From contig OX596334.1 in NCBI GenBank assembly GCA_951394405.1, forward strand, positions 3,162,001-3,226,000: a DNA stretch of 64,000 bases, written 5' to 3'. A model generated the notes under the pieces. That model worked only from the letters and a program-made list of their open reading frames with translations, had not been told where the DNA came from and ran no database searches. Shown piece after piece: positions 1-11,116 of the stretch. Position 1 is the stretch's first letter. Each line of letters opens with the position of its first letter. This DNA is from Coprinellus micaceus (taxonomy: Eukaryota; Basidiomycota; Agaricomycetes; Agaricales; Psathyrellaceae). Position numbers and translations under genes: made by a program.

Positions 1-1454
1 TTACTACGGTTGGACGAGATGCGTCGGGGAGAGGGCGGGGTTTCATCCCGACCAGCCCTCCCCCTGGTCGCGGTGCCCCACGATATGGGCCACCCAACGG
101 CCGTCCTGCGCCGAATGGGAACCGTGTCTGTCGTTACTTCGTGGCTGGAGAATGTCTCCGAGCGGACTGCCGCTTCAGGTGAGTTCGTCTCATTTTCTTT
201 AACTGCATCGGACTACTTACCCCGAACTAATTAATGTAGCCATGACCTCGAACGAGCCCTCTGTCGGTTCTGGCTCCGGGGCATGTGTGCCAAACACGAA
301 GCATGCGAGTTTCTCCATCATTTGCCCAAGGACGTCGACCTCAACAGTGTCCAACAAGTCTTATCCCGCGCCAACGTTCCTCCTGGCACTGGCCCACTCG
401 CGAGCCTTCACCCAGGACCCCCTGTGGAAGAATTCCCTGCCCTTGGCTACGAGGGTGCCAGGGGTGGTCTGAACATCAGGAGGCAGCAGCCTTACAACGA
501 CCCTGGGCGAACGAGGTTCGCGGCAGCCGTCAAAAAGCCCGCACCCCCTCCCAACGGCGACGTACCTGGTATACGCCCTAGCATCCTCAGTCCTTCGGCG
601 GATAATCTCCACCACCAGTCTGCCATCGTCGCCCCGCGGCCCTCGAACCGCATCAAGTTGCGCTCACCTGCCCTCATGCCGACTTTGCCCACTGGCGACG
701 TACTGAGCAACTTGTACATGAACTACCGTTCCCGCGCCTTACAGCTCGGTGCAGCGAGGAACGCGTGTCTCTCTAGAGCCGCTGATGCTTGGCGGCGCGG
801 CGATGGCGCCGCCGCAAAGCGGTTCAGTCGAGAGGGTCACGAGCTCAACGCTAAGATGGGTGCAGAGATGCAAGATGCTGCAGGCAAACTCGTGCGCGAG
901 CGAGCCAGAGTCGCTGAGCAAGCCGTGAGGTCTCGAGAAGCCAGCTGGTCAGACGACGCGGGTGACAGATCAGCAAGAGGGAAGGCATGTGGAGGTGGCT
1001 ATGGTGTTATCCTAGGTGTCGCGAGCAGGCAGGTCGGCGATGACAAGTTGACGTCCGAAGAGAGAACCGAGGCCATGTTGGATCTCCATGCCCTACATTC
1101 CAACGAGGCGAACGAGGTCCTGGAACAATTTTTGCTGGCTGTAAGGTGTTCTCCTTTTAACTTTGTGGATCAAGGCTGACAGGACTACTCAGCTCGAACG
1201 GGAACATTTCTTGGGTCTTGGTGAGTGCCTGCTGATACCTTTCTCTGCTCCAGACGCTAATACCTGTAATTCCAGCATATGTCGTGGTCGGCGAAGAGAA
1301 GCATACCGGAGCCCAAGACCCAGCCCGTGGTGCTTCGCGCCTGCGCCTTGCAACTGGCGTTCGTGAATGGCTCCATCGCTGGGGATACCCTTGGAGCGAA
1401 CGAGATGGAATCATCTGCATCGACCCCCTCTCCCACCATTCCGAATCTAGTTAA
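1..1454 (+). CDS. CCCH zinc-finger / Smr-domain protein (5' partial)
   Basis: The gene runs off the left edge. Visible exons are 1-178, 240-1140, 1193-1220 and 1276-1454, giving 427 residues. Two adjacent CCCH fingers lie at about residues 43-80 (cores CRYFVAGECLRADCRFSH and CRFWLRGMCAKHEACEFLH). A basic, proline-rich linker follows. Next is a DUF1771-like helical segment around 215-280 (starting LYMNYRSRALQ), then a C-terminal Smr domain from about 340 (LDLHALHSNEA ... GVREWLHRWGYPW). CCCH fingers bind RNA. Smr domains occur in endonucleases and in mRNA quality-control factors such as yeast Cue2. I infer an RNA-binding nuclease or surveillance factor; the substrate cannot be told. An Arg/Gly/Pro-rich N-terminus precedes the fingers and the real start is outside the window. 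Confidence 0.85.
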
Positions 1455-2140
1455 AGTGTGACTACCTTTCGACAAAGCGGTTCCTTCTCAACGTTCGTCG
1501 CCAGTGGCATTCTTAGAGTTCTCGCAGGGGACCCTTTCTCGTTTCATTCAATTGTTGTCGGTTTTGAAGTGCATATTAGATCAGCTGATGGTCACCGGAG
1601 GGCATTTCTTTTCGCTTTTCTCCCGGTCCCTTGCGGTTGCGAGTATTGTTTTCGTATCCCCCACAAACGGTGTACTTGTGCTTGATCTCCTCGGAGGAAA
1701 ACTGATAGGAAGAAGTTTCAATATAAAGTCGATGTAACCGTGGCCTTCTGTATGTTGTACATAGTTGTGTGTACTATCTGTGAATGAAAAACGGAGAAGT
1801 TGTGAGTATAGATTACGGTCCGGTAGGGCCTGATGAGGCCTGGAGAGTGGACGCAACGACAGACAGGGCAGGACCAGTAAATATCTCCCATTCCGGGAGA
1901 AGGCGAATGCGGTCCTCCGGGGACTCCTCCCCAAGTCCAAGATTTAACGCCAATTTTTGCAAGCCCCCTCCTCGTTATCATAAGCGCCCGTGCTGCCAGC
2001 TGTGTTTGGGGCACTGCACCCGAAGCCCCTCTCATCGTCATCCATCAAAATGGCCATGCTGGAATTCCGTCGGCCATCCCCCAACTCTCCTTCGCGCAGC
2101 AACAAGTACCCAGGCCTCAGGACCGACAACGGCACAAACT
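1455..2140. other. Intergenic: Smr gene 3' flank and first MscL promoter
   Basis: No supported gene. Short open frames here start at non-ATG codons or have no recognisable product. The left part is T-rich, as expected for a 3' UTR. Confidence 0.6.
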
Positions 2141-2951
2141 ATGGCAAGCGACAATTACGCATGGACATCGGACGACGCCAGGACGACTCTCCTCGATGCT
2201 GAGCGCGTCGTGTCGCAGAAGGTCAAATCAATATGGGAGGGCTTCACGAACTTTGCGTTGAGAGATAGTGTTATGGAGGTAGCATTGGGTCTCATGTACG
2301 TCCCCTAATGTCTTCTGAGAGTGTACCGGAATGACACCCGATTACAGCATCGCGACGTCGTTCACCAAGGTCGCGAACTCACTCGTCAGTGACATCATCC
2401 TCCCCCCGCTGTCCCTTCTCCCCTTCATGAACCGGAACTTGGAAGAGAAGTTCCTGGTTATGAAGAGGGGGCCTAAATACTATGAGGAGCCTGGATACAA
2501 CACCAGAGAGCAGGCGCTCGCTGACGGAGCGGTCATTTGGACGTACGGGTACGTGTATCGCGTCAACCCCAAGCCCCTATCACACTGGGGCGTTTTGAGC
2601 CAAGAACTCATATTAACTTTCATCGAACCCTTCTCACCGGTGGTGAATATCCCGTAGATCCTTCCTCGACGAGGTTCTCACGTTCATTGGCCTCGGGCTG
2701 GCGCTATACTTCATCGCTCTGACGTACGGGAAAGTCACGAAGGAATCTGTTATCAGGTATACGACGAAGTGCGCTTATTGCAGGAAGGAGATTAGTCAAA
2801 AGGTGCGTCCTCTTGCTTTGATAGAGGGCTTCCGAAGGTGCTGAATCATTCTTCACGAATGTAGGCTCTCAGATGCCCAATGTGCACGTCATGGTTAGAC
2901 GGGAGGGAGGATAAGGAGACGACCGCGATACCCCAGAATAATTCTGATTGA
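2141..2951 (+). CDS. MscL-family mechanosensitive channel with C-terminal zinc ribbon, copy 1
   Basis: Exons 2141-2295, 2348-2548, 2658-2802 and 2865-2951 encode 195 residues. The first MscL helix is recognisable (FALRDSVMEVALGL, then SFTKVANSLVSDII and LPPLSLLPF). The loop NTREQALADGAVIWTYG leads to a second membrane helix (FIGLGLALYFIALTYG). MscL forms a homopentameric pore opened by membrane tension and acts as an osmotic safety valve. After TM2 the bacterial helical bundle is replaced by a ribbon, C-x2-C-x10-C-x2-C (KCAYC ... RCPMC), ending TSWLDGRED. Intron phases are 2, 2 and 0. The gene is followed 400 bp downstream by a second copy with identical intron positions. Cellular location (plasma membrane or internal membrane) cannot be read from the sequence. 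Confidence 0.9.
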
Positions 2952-3350
2952 GTGCCTACTCGTACTTAAGTCTCTTCATATCCCTCCATCACTGATCATT
3001 CAAAGATATCCTTAATGAATCCTATCTGGAATCGTACCGAAGAGGCGAAGCCCATGAGGTCAATTCATGGGGGGGGGGGGGGGGTCCCTGACATTCTGAC
3101 TGCCCAGGCTGTCATGTCCATCCTCGCTTGCCATACCAAGGACAGGGCGGGAGAAGACTCGAAAGCGGAAAAGGTGCCCCACCTGCTCATTAACAGCCGC
3201 AACTCGGGCAGAAGGCTCCATAAAAGTTGGCGCTCTGATATCAGTCGATTTGGCATTCGCCTTCCTCCTTCGCATTCCACTTCTTCCTCGCCTTCCCCTT
3301 TGACCCGTACTTCAGCCACGTCCCCAAACATCTGAGCAGCTTATACTCCC
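2952..3350. other. Spacer between the tandem MscL genes
   Basis: No coding potential. It holds a run of 16 G residues at 3069-3084 and a TATA-like CATAAAAG near 3219, about 130 bp before the ATG of copy 2. Confidence 0.6.
3069..3084 (+). repeat. Poly(G) tract, 16 bp
   Basis: An uninterrupted run of 16 G residues between the two MscL genes. Such tracts are length-unstable in replication and sequencing and can form G-quadruplexes. Confidence 0.9.
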
Positions 3351-4137
3351 ATGTCGACCGGGGACTCGTCTTTCATGAGACGGTGGAATAGCGAGCAGCT
3401 TCACGCTAGCCTCCTAGATGCCGAGGGCCTAGTACCATCCGCCACGAAAGTGAAGAGTTTGTGGACAGGGTTCCTTTCATTCGCGATGCAAGAGAATGTG
3501 CTGCAAGTTGCCGTTGGTGTAACGTACGTCTATATCTCTCCATTGCGTTGTGAAGTGGCGACTGAGCCTTGACACCCACCAACTAGCGTTGCCACTGCAT
3601 TCACAAAGTTGGTCAACTCTCTCATATCCGACATCCTGCTGCCCCCTATTTCCCTCCTGCCATGGATGGACCGAAACCTGGACGAGAAATTCTTGATTCT
3701 GAGAGGGGGTTGTAACGCCTCAGAACCTTACAACACCAAAGCGCAGGCGTTAGCAGATGGGGCGCTCATCTGGACCTATGGGTAGATTATTCCCTTCAGC
3801 CTCACTCACCCAGTGCTGACGATAGGGCAAGGAGCTTCTTAGATGAGCTGATGAGTTTTATGGGAATAGGGCTTGCCCTCTACCTCGTCGCAAATGTGTA
3901 CGGAATGATGTCCAAGGAGTCTATCATTAAAAATGTCTTTAAATGCCCCTATTGCAAGAAGGCGGTTAGCGGCAAGGTACGTGTGTTGATGGACCCACCT
4001 CCCACTGCCACGCACTGCAACGTTCAAGTAAACTAACTCGGTGCATGTAGGCCAAACGGTGTGCGACGTGTACTTCATGGTTAGACGGCCGAGAGGACGT
4101 AGAAACGTCTGCTTTACCAGCTCACGCCAGCCTGTAG
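3351..4137 (+). CDS. MscL-family mechanosensitive channel with C-terminal zinc ribbon, copy 2
   Basis: Exons 3351-3523, 3587-3781, 3826-3976 and 4051-4137 encode 201 residues. It shares the layout of copy 1: an N-terminal amphipathic segment, MscL TM1 (ENVLQVAVGV, then AFTKLVNSLISDILLPP), the extramembrane loop with YNTKAQALADGALIWTYG, TM2 (FMGIGLALYLVANVYG) and a ribbon KCPYC ... RCATC spaced C-x2-C-x10-C-x2-C. All three introns sit at the same positions and phases as in copy 1, the last one separating the two CxxC knuckles. The proteins differ at many sites, so the duplication is not recent. The pair could form homo- or heteromeric pores; the sequence cannot say which. Confidence 0.9.
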
Positions 4138-4639
4138 AGTCCGAATTGCCTTTGTACATACCGCGATGGAGCTGCTCAAAACGACTCCGTTGATCAACGC
4201 TGATGGGAGCTGGAATAGCCGCCCATGTGCCAAGAGAATCTGGGGGTGGCTGCCACCCATTAATCACCGGCACTACACTGCAGAAGGCCTCCGATATAGC
4301 AGTGTCATACTTCCTTTACCCGGATACGAGTATCTGCACTGGCAAGCATCGACCTATCGGCCATTTATCAAGTACACGGGGTGCCAGTCGCCGCAGTACT
4401 GTGGTGGCAGGACGACGGCAGTGGCGGATGTTTTAAAATACGCCGGGTATAACCTCATTTGGACGAATGAGCGTGCATGGCTACCGAGGACCTTGTGTGA
4501 AACATCTCATCTCCTCCTCTTCCACAAGAACCGTCACCATCCAGCAACCGTTCAACGGCACACCGCGGTGAATCCAGCCCTTTCATAGCGCTGGCAAATT
4601 CTCCATCACACACGTCGTCTTGACGGCCACCGCCAGCCA
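4138..4639. other. Intergenic
   Basis: No supported gene; open frames here lack homology-like motifs. It holds the MscL copy 2 3' flank and the promoter of the coiled-coil gene. Confidence 0.6.
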
Positions 4640-6168
4640 ATGTCCTCATTCAACGATCGGGCGGAGAACACTCATTCTATCGAGTTTGAGGCACCCAACT
4701 CCGCAGAGGTCCAACCCGTGAACGCCAAGAAGCATTTCTCTATCGATCTCAGTCTCGAACTCGAGCGACAACTCAACATGGATTCCCCACCTGTAACGCC
4801 TGCACACTATCCTGTTACCGCTACAGAAGACCTCGAACACCGGCACGAAGCTCTCGACCCAGAGGTGCTCGCCCACCTTGTCTCGCAGCTCCGGCACTCG
4901 CTGGGTGAGATGACCAAGGAGCGGGACGGCTTAACAAAGATGCTCGCGGAATCCCATACAAAGCAGGCTTCTCTGAACGATGCGCTGCAACACATGACGG
5001 AGAAGGTCACTGATCTTGGCGAACAACTGGACGAGGCCCGGAAGAAGTCGAAGGACGACGAGGAGGCGATCACGCTCTTGAGGGCGAAGGTCGAGGAGAG
5101 CAGGCACGTTTCACCCTTCTCCTCAGACAATGTGGCAGCCAACCAACATTCCTGCACAGGCGTGGCCTCATGCGTCTTCAGACCGAGCATAAGCGGCAAA
5201 GCATGACACCCATTGATGTCAATCGGGCATCGCTGATGCTCACGAGCCCTCCTATGACTGCGAACAAGCGGGCTTCATTTACGCCACTTACAGGGCGCTC
5301 AAACAACTCCCACCGTAGGGTATCGTCTGTCTCGGACTTAGGGCTGACCAGTGCTGACCTTGCTTCATCGCCGAACGCACAAGTACTCGCATTCCCCGAC
5401 ACTGCGAACTCGAATCCTCCCCCTCCCAGCAGTGCACGTTTCCCCACCTTGTTCAATGGCCGCCCCACCACTCCTCAGCCAGACCTCATGGTCGATGTTC
5501 CACTATCCAACTCGGAGTCGCATGACCTCGAACTTAGGGAGACCGTGCAGCGGCTGAAGGACGAGTTGGCCACCGTCGGCCACGAACTTACCGAAGCAAC
5601 CGAGGCGCGACAGGCGTCAGAGACTTGCGTCGAAGCGCTGCGGAGATTCATCGCCGAAAACAACTTTAGCAATGGGGAATCATCGGTCCCCAGTGTTATC
5701 AAGCTTCCCCCTCCACCCACAATGACCACAGGAGAAGAGGAGGACAATACGAAGAAGCGACCCGGGAATGGGCCTGTAGGATGGGGTTTCAAGCTCTGGG
5801 GTGGGGACTCGCAGGCGGTGCCCCACTCCGCACCCCTGTCTGGGTCGCGAACGACTGGAGTCGTGTCCGGACCTGTCCCTCCCGCCCCTATGTCGCGCAA
5901 ATTGGGAGGGTTCTTCAGCAGCTCCCGGACGGCGAGTATTTCATCCGTTCAATCAGCGACTCTCCCACCGCTCCAGACCAATGCGGCCATGCAACGCAAT
6001 GTTTCGAACGGGTCGAGCTCAGACTCCTCGTCTGTTGCCGAACCTCTTAGTCCTGGAGACGACATACACGGCCTCGGGACGAAGGTTATTGTTCAGGACG
6101 GGAGTTATCTATCCGATAGTGGGAGCCTGGTGGAAATCAAGAACCTGGACTTGGAGTATGTCAGGTAA
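4640..6168 (+). CDS. Coiled-coil protein of unknown function
   Basis: Exons 4640-5103 and 5160-6168 give 490 residues. The intron needs a GC donor (AG^gcacgt) and a cacag acceptor; only this keeps the frame, producing EESRRGLMRLQTEHKRQS across the junction. Residues about 75-175 form a coiled coil rich in Leu, Glu and Lys (LSQLRHSLGEMTKERDGL onward). A low-complexity Ser/Pro region with basic patches follows. A second coiled coil comes next (ELRETVQRLKDELATV), then the conserved-looking stretch PVGWGFKLWGG and RKLGGFFSSSR. I see no catalytic motif or membrane segment. The layout suggests a cytoplasmic scaffold or tether, but I do not recognise the family. The stop lies directly after EYVR. 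Confidence 0.7.
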
Positions 6169-7557
6169 ATGTGGGCACCTGTGTTCATCATCGTTCTCTC
6201 CTTTCCGAGTCCTTGTGGATACCAGATTTTGACGGCATATGCACTCTTTTATTGCTCCGTTCCCTTTACACCGTCACACCACACTAGACCTTAATTTGAT
6301 CATCTTTCTGACGGTTCTACCACTTTATCTCTTTCCCATTCTATTTCTACCCTCCCTGTGTAGGACCCGACTTGTTCTTCACGACCTTATCTTATCCACT
6401 GTAGTGTACTCAATTATCCTCGGGTTCTGTGCGCATATCAGCCCCATACTGGTCCCCTGTATTATGTGGCGAACGTTTGCATGTATGTATCTATATCACA
6501 CAACTAGCACCTTCGAAACTGGAGTGGATCTCGAAAAGGAATGGTAGGGTGAATGGATGGGAAAACGACGAGTTCCCGCTCCTCCGTTCCGCGTCAGCTG
6601 CTGACACAAGCCTACGTTGAGCCACTGGCTCTCCACAGGCAGAAGTTCTTCTTTGACAGCCGCGCTGGAGGCGGGTTCGGCGGGTATTTGACTGTGTACC
6701 CTTCGCGCTTAGTTGAAAAGAACCGTTCACATGGAGGATCTCTGAGTAGCTGCACGTTGTACCCCGCATGTGGCCGTCCACTAGCTTGCTGGCCTGGCTT
6801 TGAGGGGGAGGTTCGTTGACCTTGGGATATTTTTGTTGGATTTATGGACAAATGTAGGCGCTCATTGGGGCGCTTACCATCATCACCGCCGGGCACACAG
6901 ATGATCGGCACAACTGATGGGGACGGGAAAAGACAAGAAACGGGCGCAAGCAAAGTGGGATCAAAACACTGTTGCCTCCTGCGTCCGAGCATAGCGGACT
7001 CTCAGCGAATCATCGAGCTTGCTGGGCAAGGGCATTGGCTTCTGGCGTGTTCTTCCTGACATTATATGGGAAACGAGGCCAAGAAGAGACGGACGATTCG
7101 TACGGCCGGTTCAGATTGTCGCGATGAGGAAAAAACGGGAGCCAGCGGCTGAATGTGTTTGAAGTTGGTCAGATTGAACTCTCTTTCTCGTCTCAGAACT
7201 CAAAACCCCTACAGCCTTCTTTCCCAGTTCAGCCCTGTCTAGAACCTCTCGACATGGGCGGAGTCGGTGGGCCTTGGATTTCAGCCTGCCATTACCAAAC
7301 GATTACGCCATGCTGGGGGCCCGAAGACGACCAGGAACCAGCAGACCAGGAGTTGGAGGGCCCGGATGTCGAATCCAGAGTTGGGACCCACAGCCACTCC
7401 GCAGAAGGGAGCGGAAGTAAATCGGTGCGGGTATCTCCGCCAGGCCCAATGCAGCCGTACCCACGGCTATCGAATCGCTGCTTCGTATAACTCTGGTGCT
7501 AGGCTCCAGGTCCTTTCCCTCTGCCCATCATCATACCTTCTCTCGACGACCCATCCA
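6169..7557. other. Intergenic, 1.4 kb
   Basis: T-rich 3' flank of the coiled-coil gene, then the upstream region of the Zn2Cys6 gene. Open frames at 6239-6547, 6612-6992 and 7155-7490 show no domain, no splice continuity and no consistent codon bias. No TATA box close to 7558. Confidence 0.55.
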
Positions 7558-10500
7558 ATGTCGTCCCCCACCACCTCCGCTTTCGGTGCCCGCGTCGAAG
7601 GCACTGGCGCTGGAGGCGCTGGAGACAACCCTGTCAAGAAGCGCAGGAAGGGCGCCACTCGCTTGAGTTGTGCTGAGTGCCGTCGGTCAGTCACCTCCAG
7701 CCCACAAATATACGTGAAAGTGCTAACCCTCCCATCCCTTTCCCTAGGCTGAAGCTACGATGTGATCGAACAGTACCTTGTAGTTCTTGTGTCAAACGAG
7801 GGTGCGGTGCGATTTGCCCAGACGTATGTGCCCATGTGCTTTAAAGATATGCGCTATTGAGATAACTATTCTCCAGGGCTCACTGACCACCGGGCAAGGC
7901 AATCGGTGAGTACGGTGGGGAACCCCAGGATTATTGCTAACCGGAAAACAGATTTGTCCTTGCTTCCACCACCGAGCTCCATGAAAAGATCAGCGAGCTG
8001 TCCCAACGAGTGCGAGAGCTTGAAGATGGTTTAAGAGCATCTCATGCCAAAACTGCGACCGATAAACACCCTCTCCTCGCCGACGACTTGCTGAAAGTAA
8101 AGATGCCGCTGCAACGGGAGCCCCCTTCTCTCAGGAACGGTGGCATGGGCATCAAGGAGGAAGAGAACCCTCCAGAGAGTTTGGATGCATTTGGCTCTCT
8201 GTCAATAAGCTTATCGGGAAGGACCAAATACTTCGGTCACATTGCGAATTCTTGGGTGAGTGCTTACGCTGATGTGGGTACCCTACGCCGAATCTAACCT
8301 TATTCAATCTGCAGTTGTTTTTGCAGGTGTGGAGGCGTGTGCCTTATTCTGCTTTCAGCTGTTTCTAAGGCGCCCTCTTTAGAACGAGATGCCGGAAGAC
8401 GACGACTCCGAGGACGCTGCGACGAGCCTAAGAGGCGTGCTCCCTCCAGAAATCCTACTGCGTGCATCGGCGCTTCCAATCTCTCATGCTTCGGCCCTTG
8501 GAAACATCGGTCTCCAAAATCTGTGTTGGTACCTTCCTACTCTGGAAGTCGCCCACAAATTGCGCACCGTCTACTACACGCACGCAGCTTGGATGTGGGT
8601 CATTTGTTCAACTTGTGCCGACTTAATCTCACCCCGAGCCTCGCACGGTTAGGTATAACCCTATCAATATGGAAACCTTCGATGAAGAAGTCTGGTCGCA
8701 ATTCTATACTGGCCAACACGTTGGCTCGTTGGGCGATGACCCAATCGTCTTCCATCGGCTGTCACTCATGTTCATCGTCCTTGCCATTGGATCGCTGATG
8801 GACATGTCACTGAACGCCTACAACTTGGAGGCAGAAAAATATCACCAACTGTCCAAAGCTGCGCTGTTCCATAGCTCACTTTTCGACGAACCGACGATCA
8901 ACGCCGTTCAAGCTTTGGTAAGCCAGAATCTCCATTATACCGTTCACGAGATGCTGACCATTACCGCAGTTTCTGATGACCTACTACATGTTCTTGGCTG
9001 ACCGCCACGGCTCGAACACCGGCGCACGATGGGGTGTTATGGGCATCACCATCAAGGTGGCACAAAGTGTGAGTGACTATGCTCACGGCACTGGAGTGAT
9101 CCACTGACTCGGGCATTAATAGATCGGCCTGCGTATGTCATCCCCGGATCCCCTTGGTTCCTCCATTTCACTGACATAGAACACCAACAGATCGCGATAG
9201 TGGGAAATGGAAGGTCGAAGGCCTAGAGACGCAGCGGCGAAGGGAGTTGTTCTGGGAGTTGTTCACCTACGACTCCTGGCAGTGCTACACGTTTGGTCGA
9301 CCCCCATCGTTTGCCTTGCCCCACATCGATACCAAGTTGCCGTTCCACGATGACAACAGCGATGAGCATGCATGTGAGCAGCGTTATCTCTCACGTCGTC
9401 TCTCGATCTTAAGCGCACACGTAGTTAATGCATGGAAGCACCGGTTCTCTTCCGAGTGTATGAATCTTTTCCATGATCAGGCTTTCGGCGCGAAGACACC
9501 TCCGTACGCCGTCGTCTTGCAGCTGGACCGTAAGATGCGCTCCTTCCCAGTACCACCGATCCTTCAGGTCGTTGGATTTGGTAGCTCCGATCCCGGCCAG
9601 GCCAGGCAAGATTCCACCCAGCTGACATTGCAAAGGCATATCGTGTTGGCGATCCGGGAGCTCAGTGAGTCGGCCTTTGCCAGTCGCCCGACACTACCAG
9701 AGCTGATTCTTGCGACCTAGATTTGCTCTATCTCCACCGAAGCTTTTTCGCCCGAGCAATGAGTGACCACCCTAACGATCCGCTGAGCAGCCCCTACGGT
9801 GCCTCCGTTATCGCGGCCTACCGCAGCGCGGGATCATCGGTTGCCCTGATGAGAAACCTGCACAATCAACTCAAGGAGCCAAGCGAGAGGATGTGGTTCC
9901 TCTGGGCTCATATGTTCTCCTGCGCAGTGAGTGCCTCGTACCCGACGAATTGAGATTAGCGTTTGATTGACTATTCAAATCGTAGATCATCCTCGGATCA
10001 ATTGTCACTCGGTGTCCCTCCATGAGTTTTGCACTCTCAGCCCTCGGACAACTTGACTCTGCCTGTGAACTGTTCGCCAAAGCTGCTCGGGGGTTCCGTG
10101 CTACCAAAGTTCTGGTACGCTTCTGCATTCTCTAGAGCCTGCACCAGAACCTGACGGATCACTGTCCTCGCTTCCAGAACATCATGTTGAACTTGCAGCA
10201 AAAGGCACACTACAGTCTGGAAGAGTACAGGAAGGGCAACGGATCCCCTTTGACCAGGCTGATCCCGGGGAGTCCATCATCTCCCGACGAGGATGACGAG
10301 TTGTCGGTCCTCGGAGGAAAGACGCGATACGTTACCAAAGCCGAGCCTTCCTCCCCTCGACTCGCAGACCGGTCGCCTACATTCCAGAACCCTGTCGTAC
10401 CACTGCCCCTGCCACCTACCATCCAGAACAGTGACTGTGACCCCACCCTCCTTTATTACCTGCAGTCCTTCCAACCTGGACATCGACCCAACTATTCCCA

Positions 10501-10903
10501 GCCTTCTCAGGGGTACTCAACCATGCAAGGGGTCGATTCGACGTCGTATACCGACAATGCGGGTGTCATGTCGCCGTCATCGATGTATGGGATGTCGGGT
10601 GCGGGGAGTCAACAACAGGAACCTACGTCATATATGCAGGGCCAACAGCAGACGATGCAACAACCACAGCAGCCAATGCTGGAGATACCCAACAACACAT
10701 CCTTCCCCCAGCACTTCGACGTGTATGATTATGGAAATTCGGGGAGCATGTCGAGTGGTACCCACAATGGCACGTTCAGCCACTCGCCCTTGATGGAGCA
10801 CACCCAACCGAACCAGCACCGCAAGGGCTCGGGCTCTCCAGACGGGCACAACATGCAGTCGACGTGGCAAGACTTTGTCAACGGGCTGGCCATTGCGATG
10901 TAA
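7558..10903 (+). CDS. Zn2Cys6 transcription factor with fungal-specific TF domain
   Basis: Fourteen exons: 7558-7685, 7748-7823, 7877-7905, 7952-8255, 8315-8326, 8383-8594, 8653-8917, 8970-9068, 9123-9132, 9191-9373, 9425-9664, 9721-9926, 9986-10114 and 10178-10903, encoding 872 residues. The binuclear cluster is at 38-66 (CAECRRLKLRCDRTVPCSSC ...), preceded by a KKRRK stretch that may be a nuclear signal. A short coiled coil follows (ISELSQRVRELEDGL), for dimerisation. The middle homology domain carries GARWGVMGITIKVAQ and the typical IGLHRDSGKW, the latter assembled across a 10-nt exon. The C-terminus (from about 630) is Ser/Gln/Pro-rich and ends WQDFVNGLAIAM, probably an activation region. 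This is a sequence-specific nuclear regulator. Target genes are unknown and no metabolic cluster flanks it. Confidence 0.9.
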
Positions 10904-11116
10904 AATTGGAATATGTATTTTCTTGAGCGAACGTTTTGTATTCTAGTTGTTCTGCTGTATGTAATCTATGTCTCTCGGTACCTATGTTCAAGTTGGCATT
11001 CCCCCTGTTGCTTTGTCGTCATGCGCCCAGGCACTCCCGTAAAAGGAAATATTTGTGGCAGGGTAGGGTGCAGTGAAGCGAGGCATGCGTTCCTGCAATC
11101 TTGCCTTCATACCACC
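10904..11116. other. Intergenic between Zn2Cys6 gene and Rho3
   Basis: T-rich 3' flank followed by about 100 bp of Rho3 promoter; no coding sequence. Confidence 0.6.

Noticed and set aside
6239..6547. Hydrophobic 102-codon open frame
   Set aside because: T-rich 3' flank naturally reads as Leu/Ile/Phe; no signal peptide logic, domain or splice partner.
6612..6992. Minus-strand open frame of 126 codons
   Set aside because: Random-looking composition and no homology-like motif; it lies in an intergenic region.
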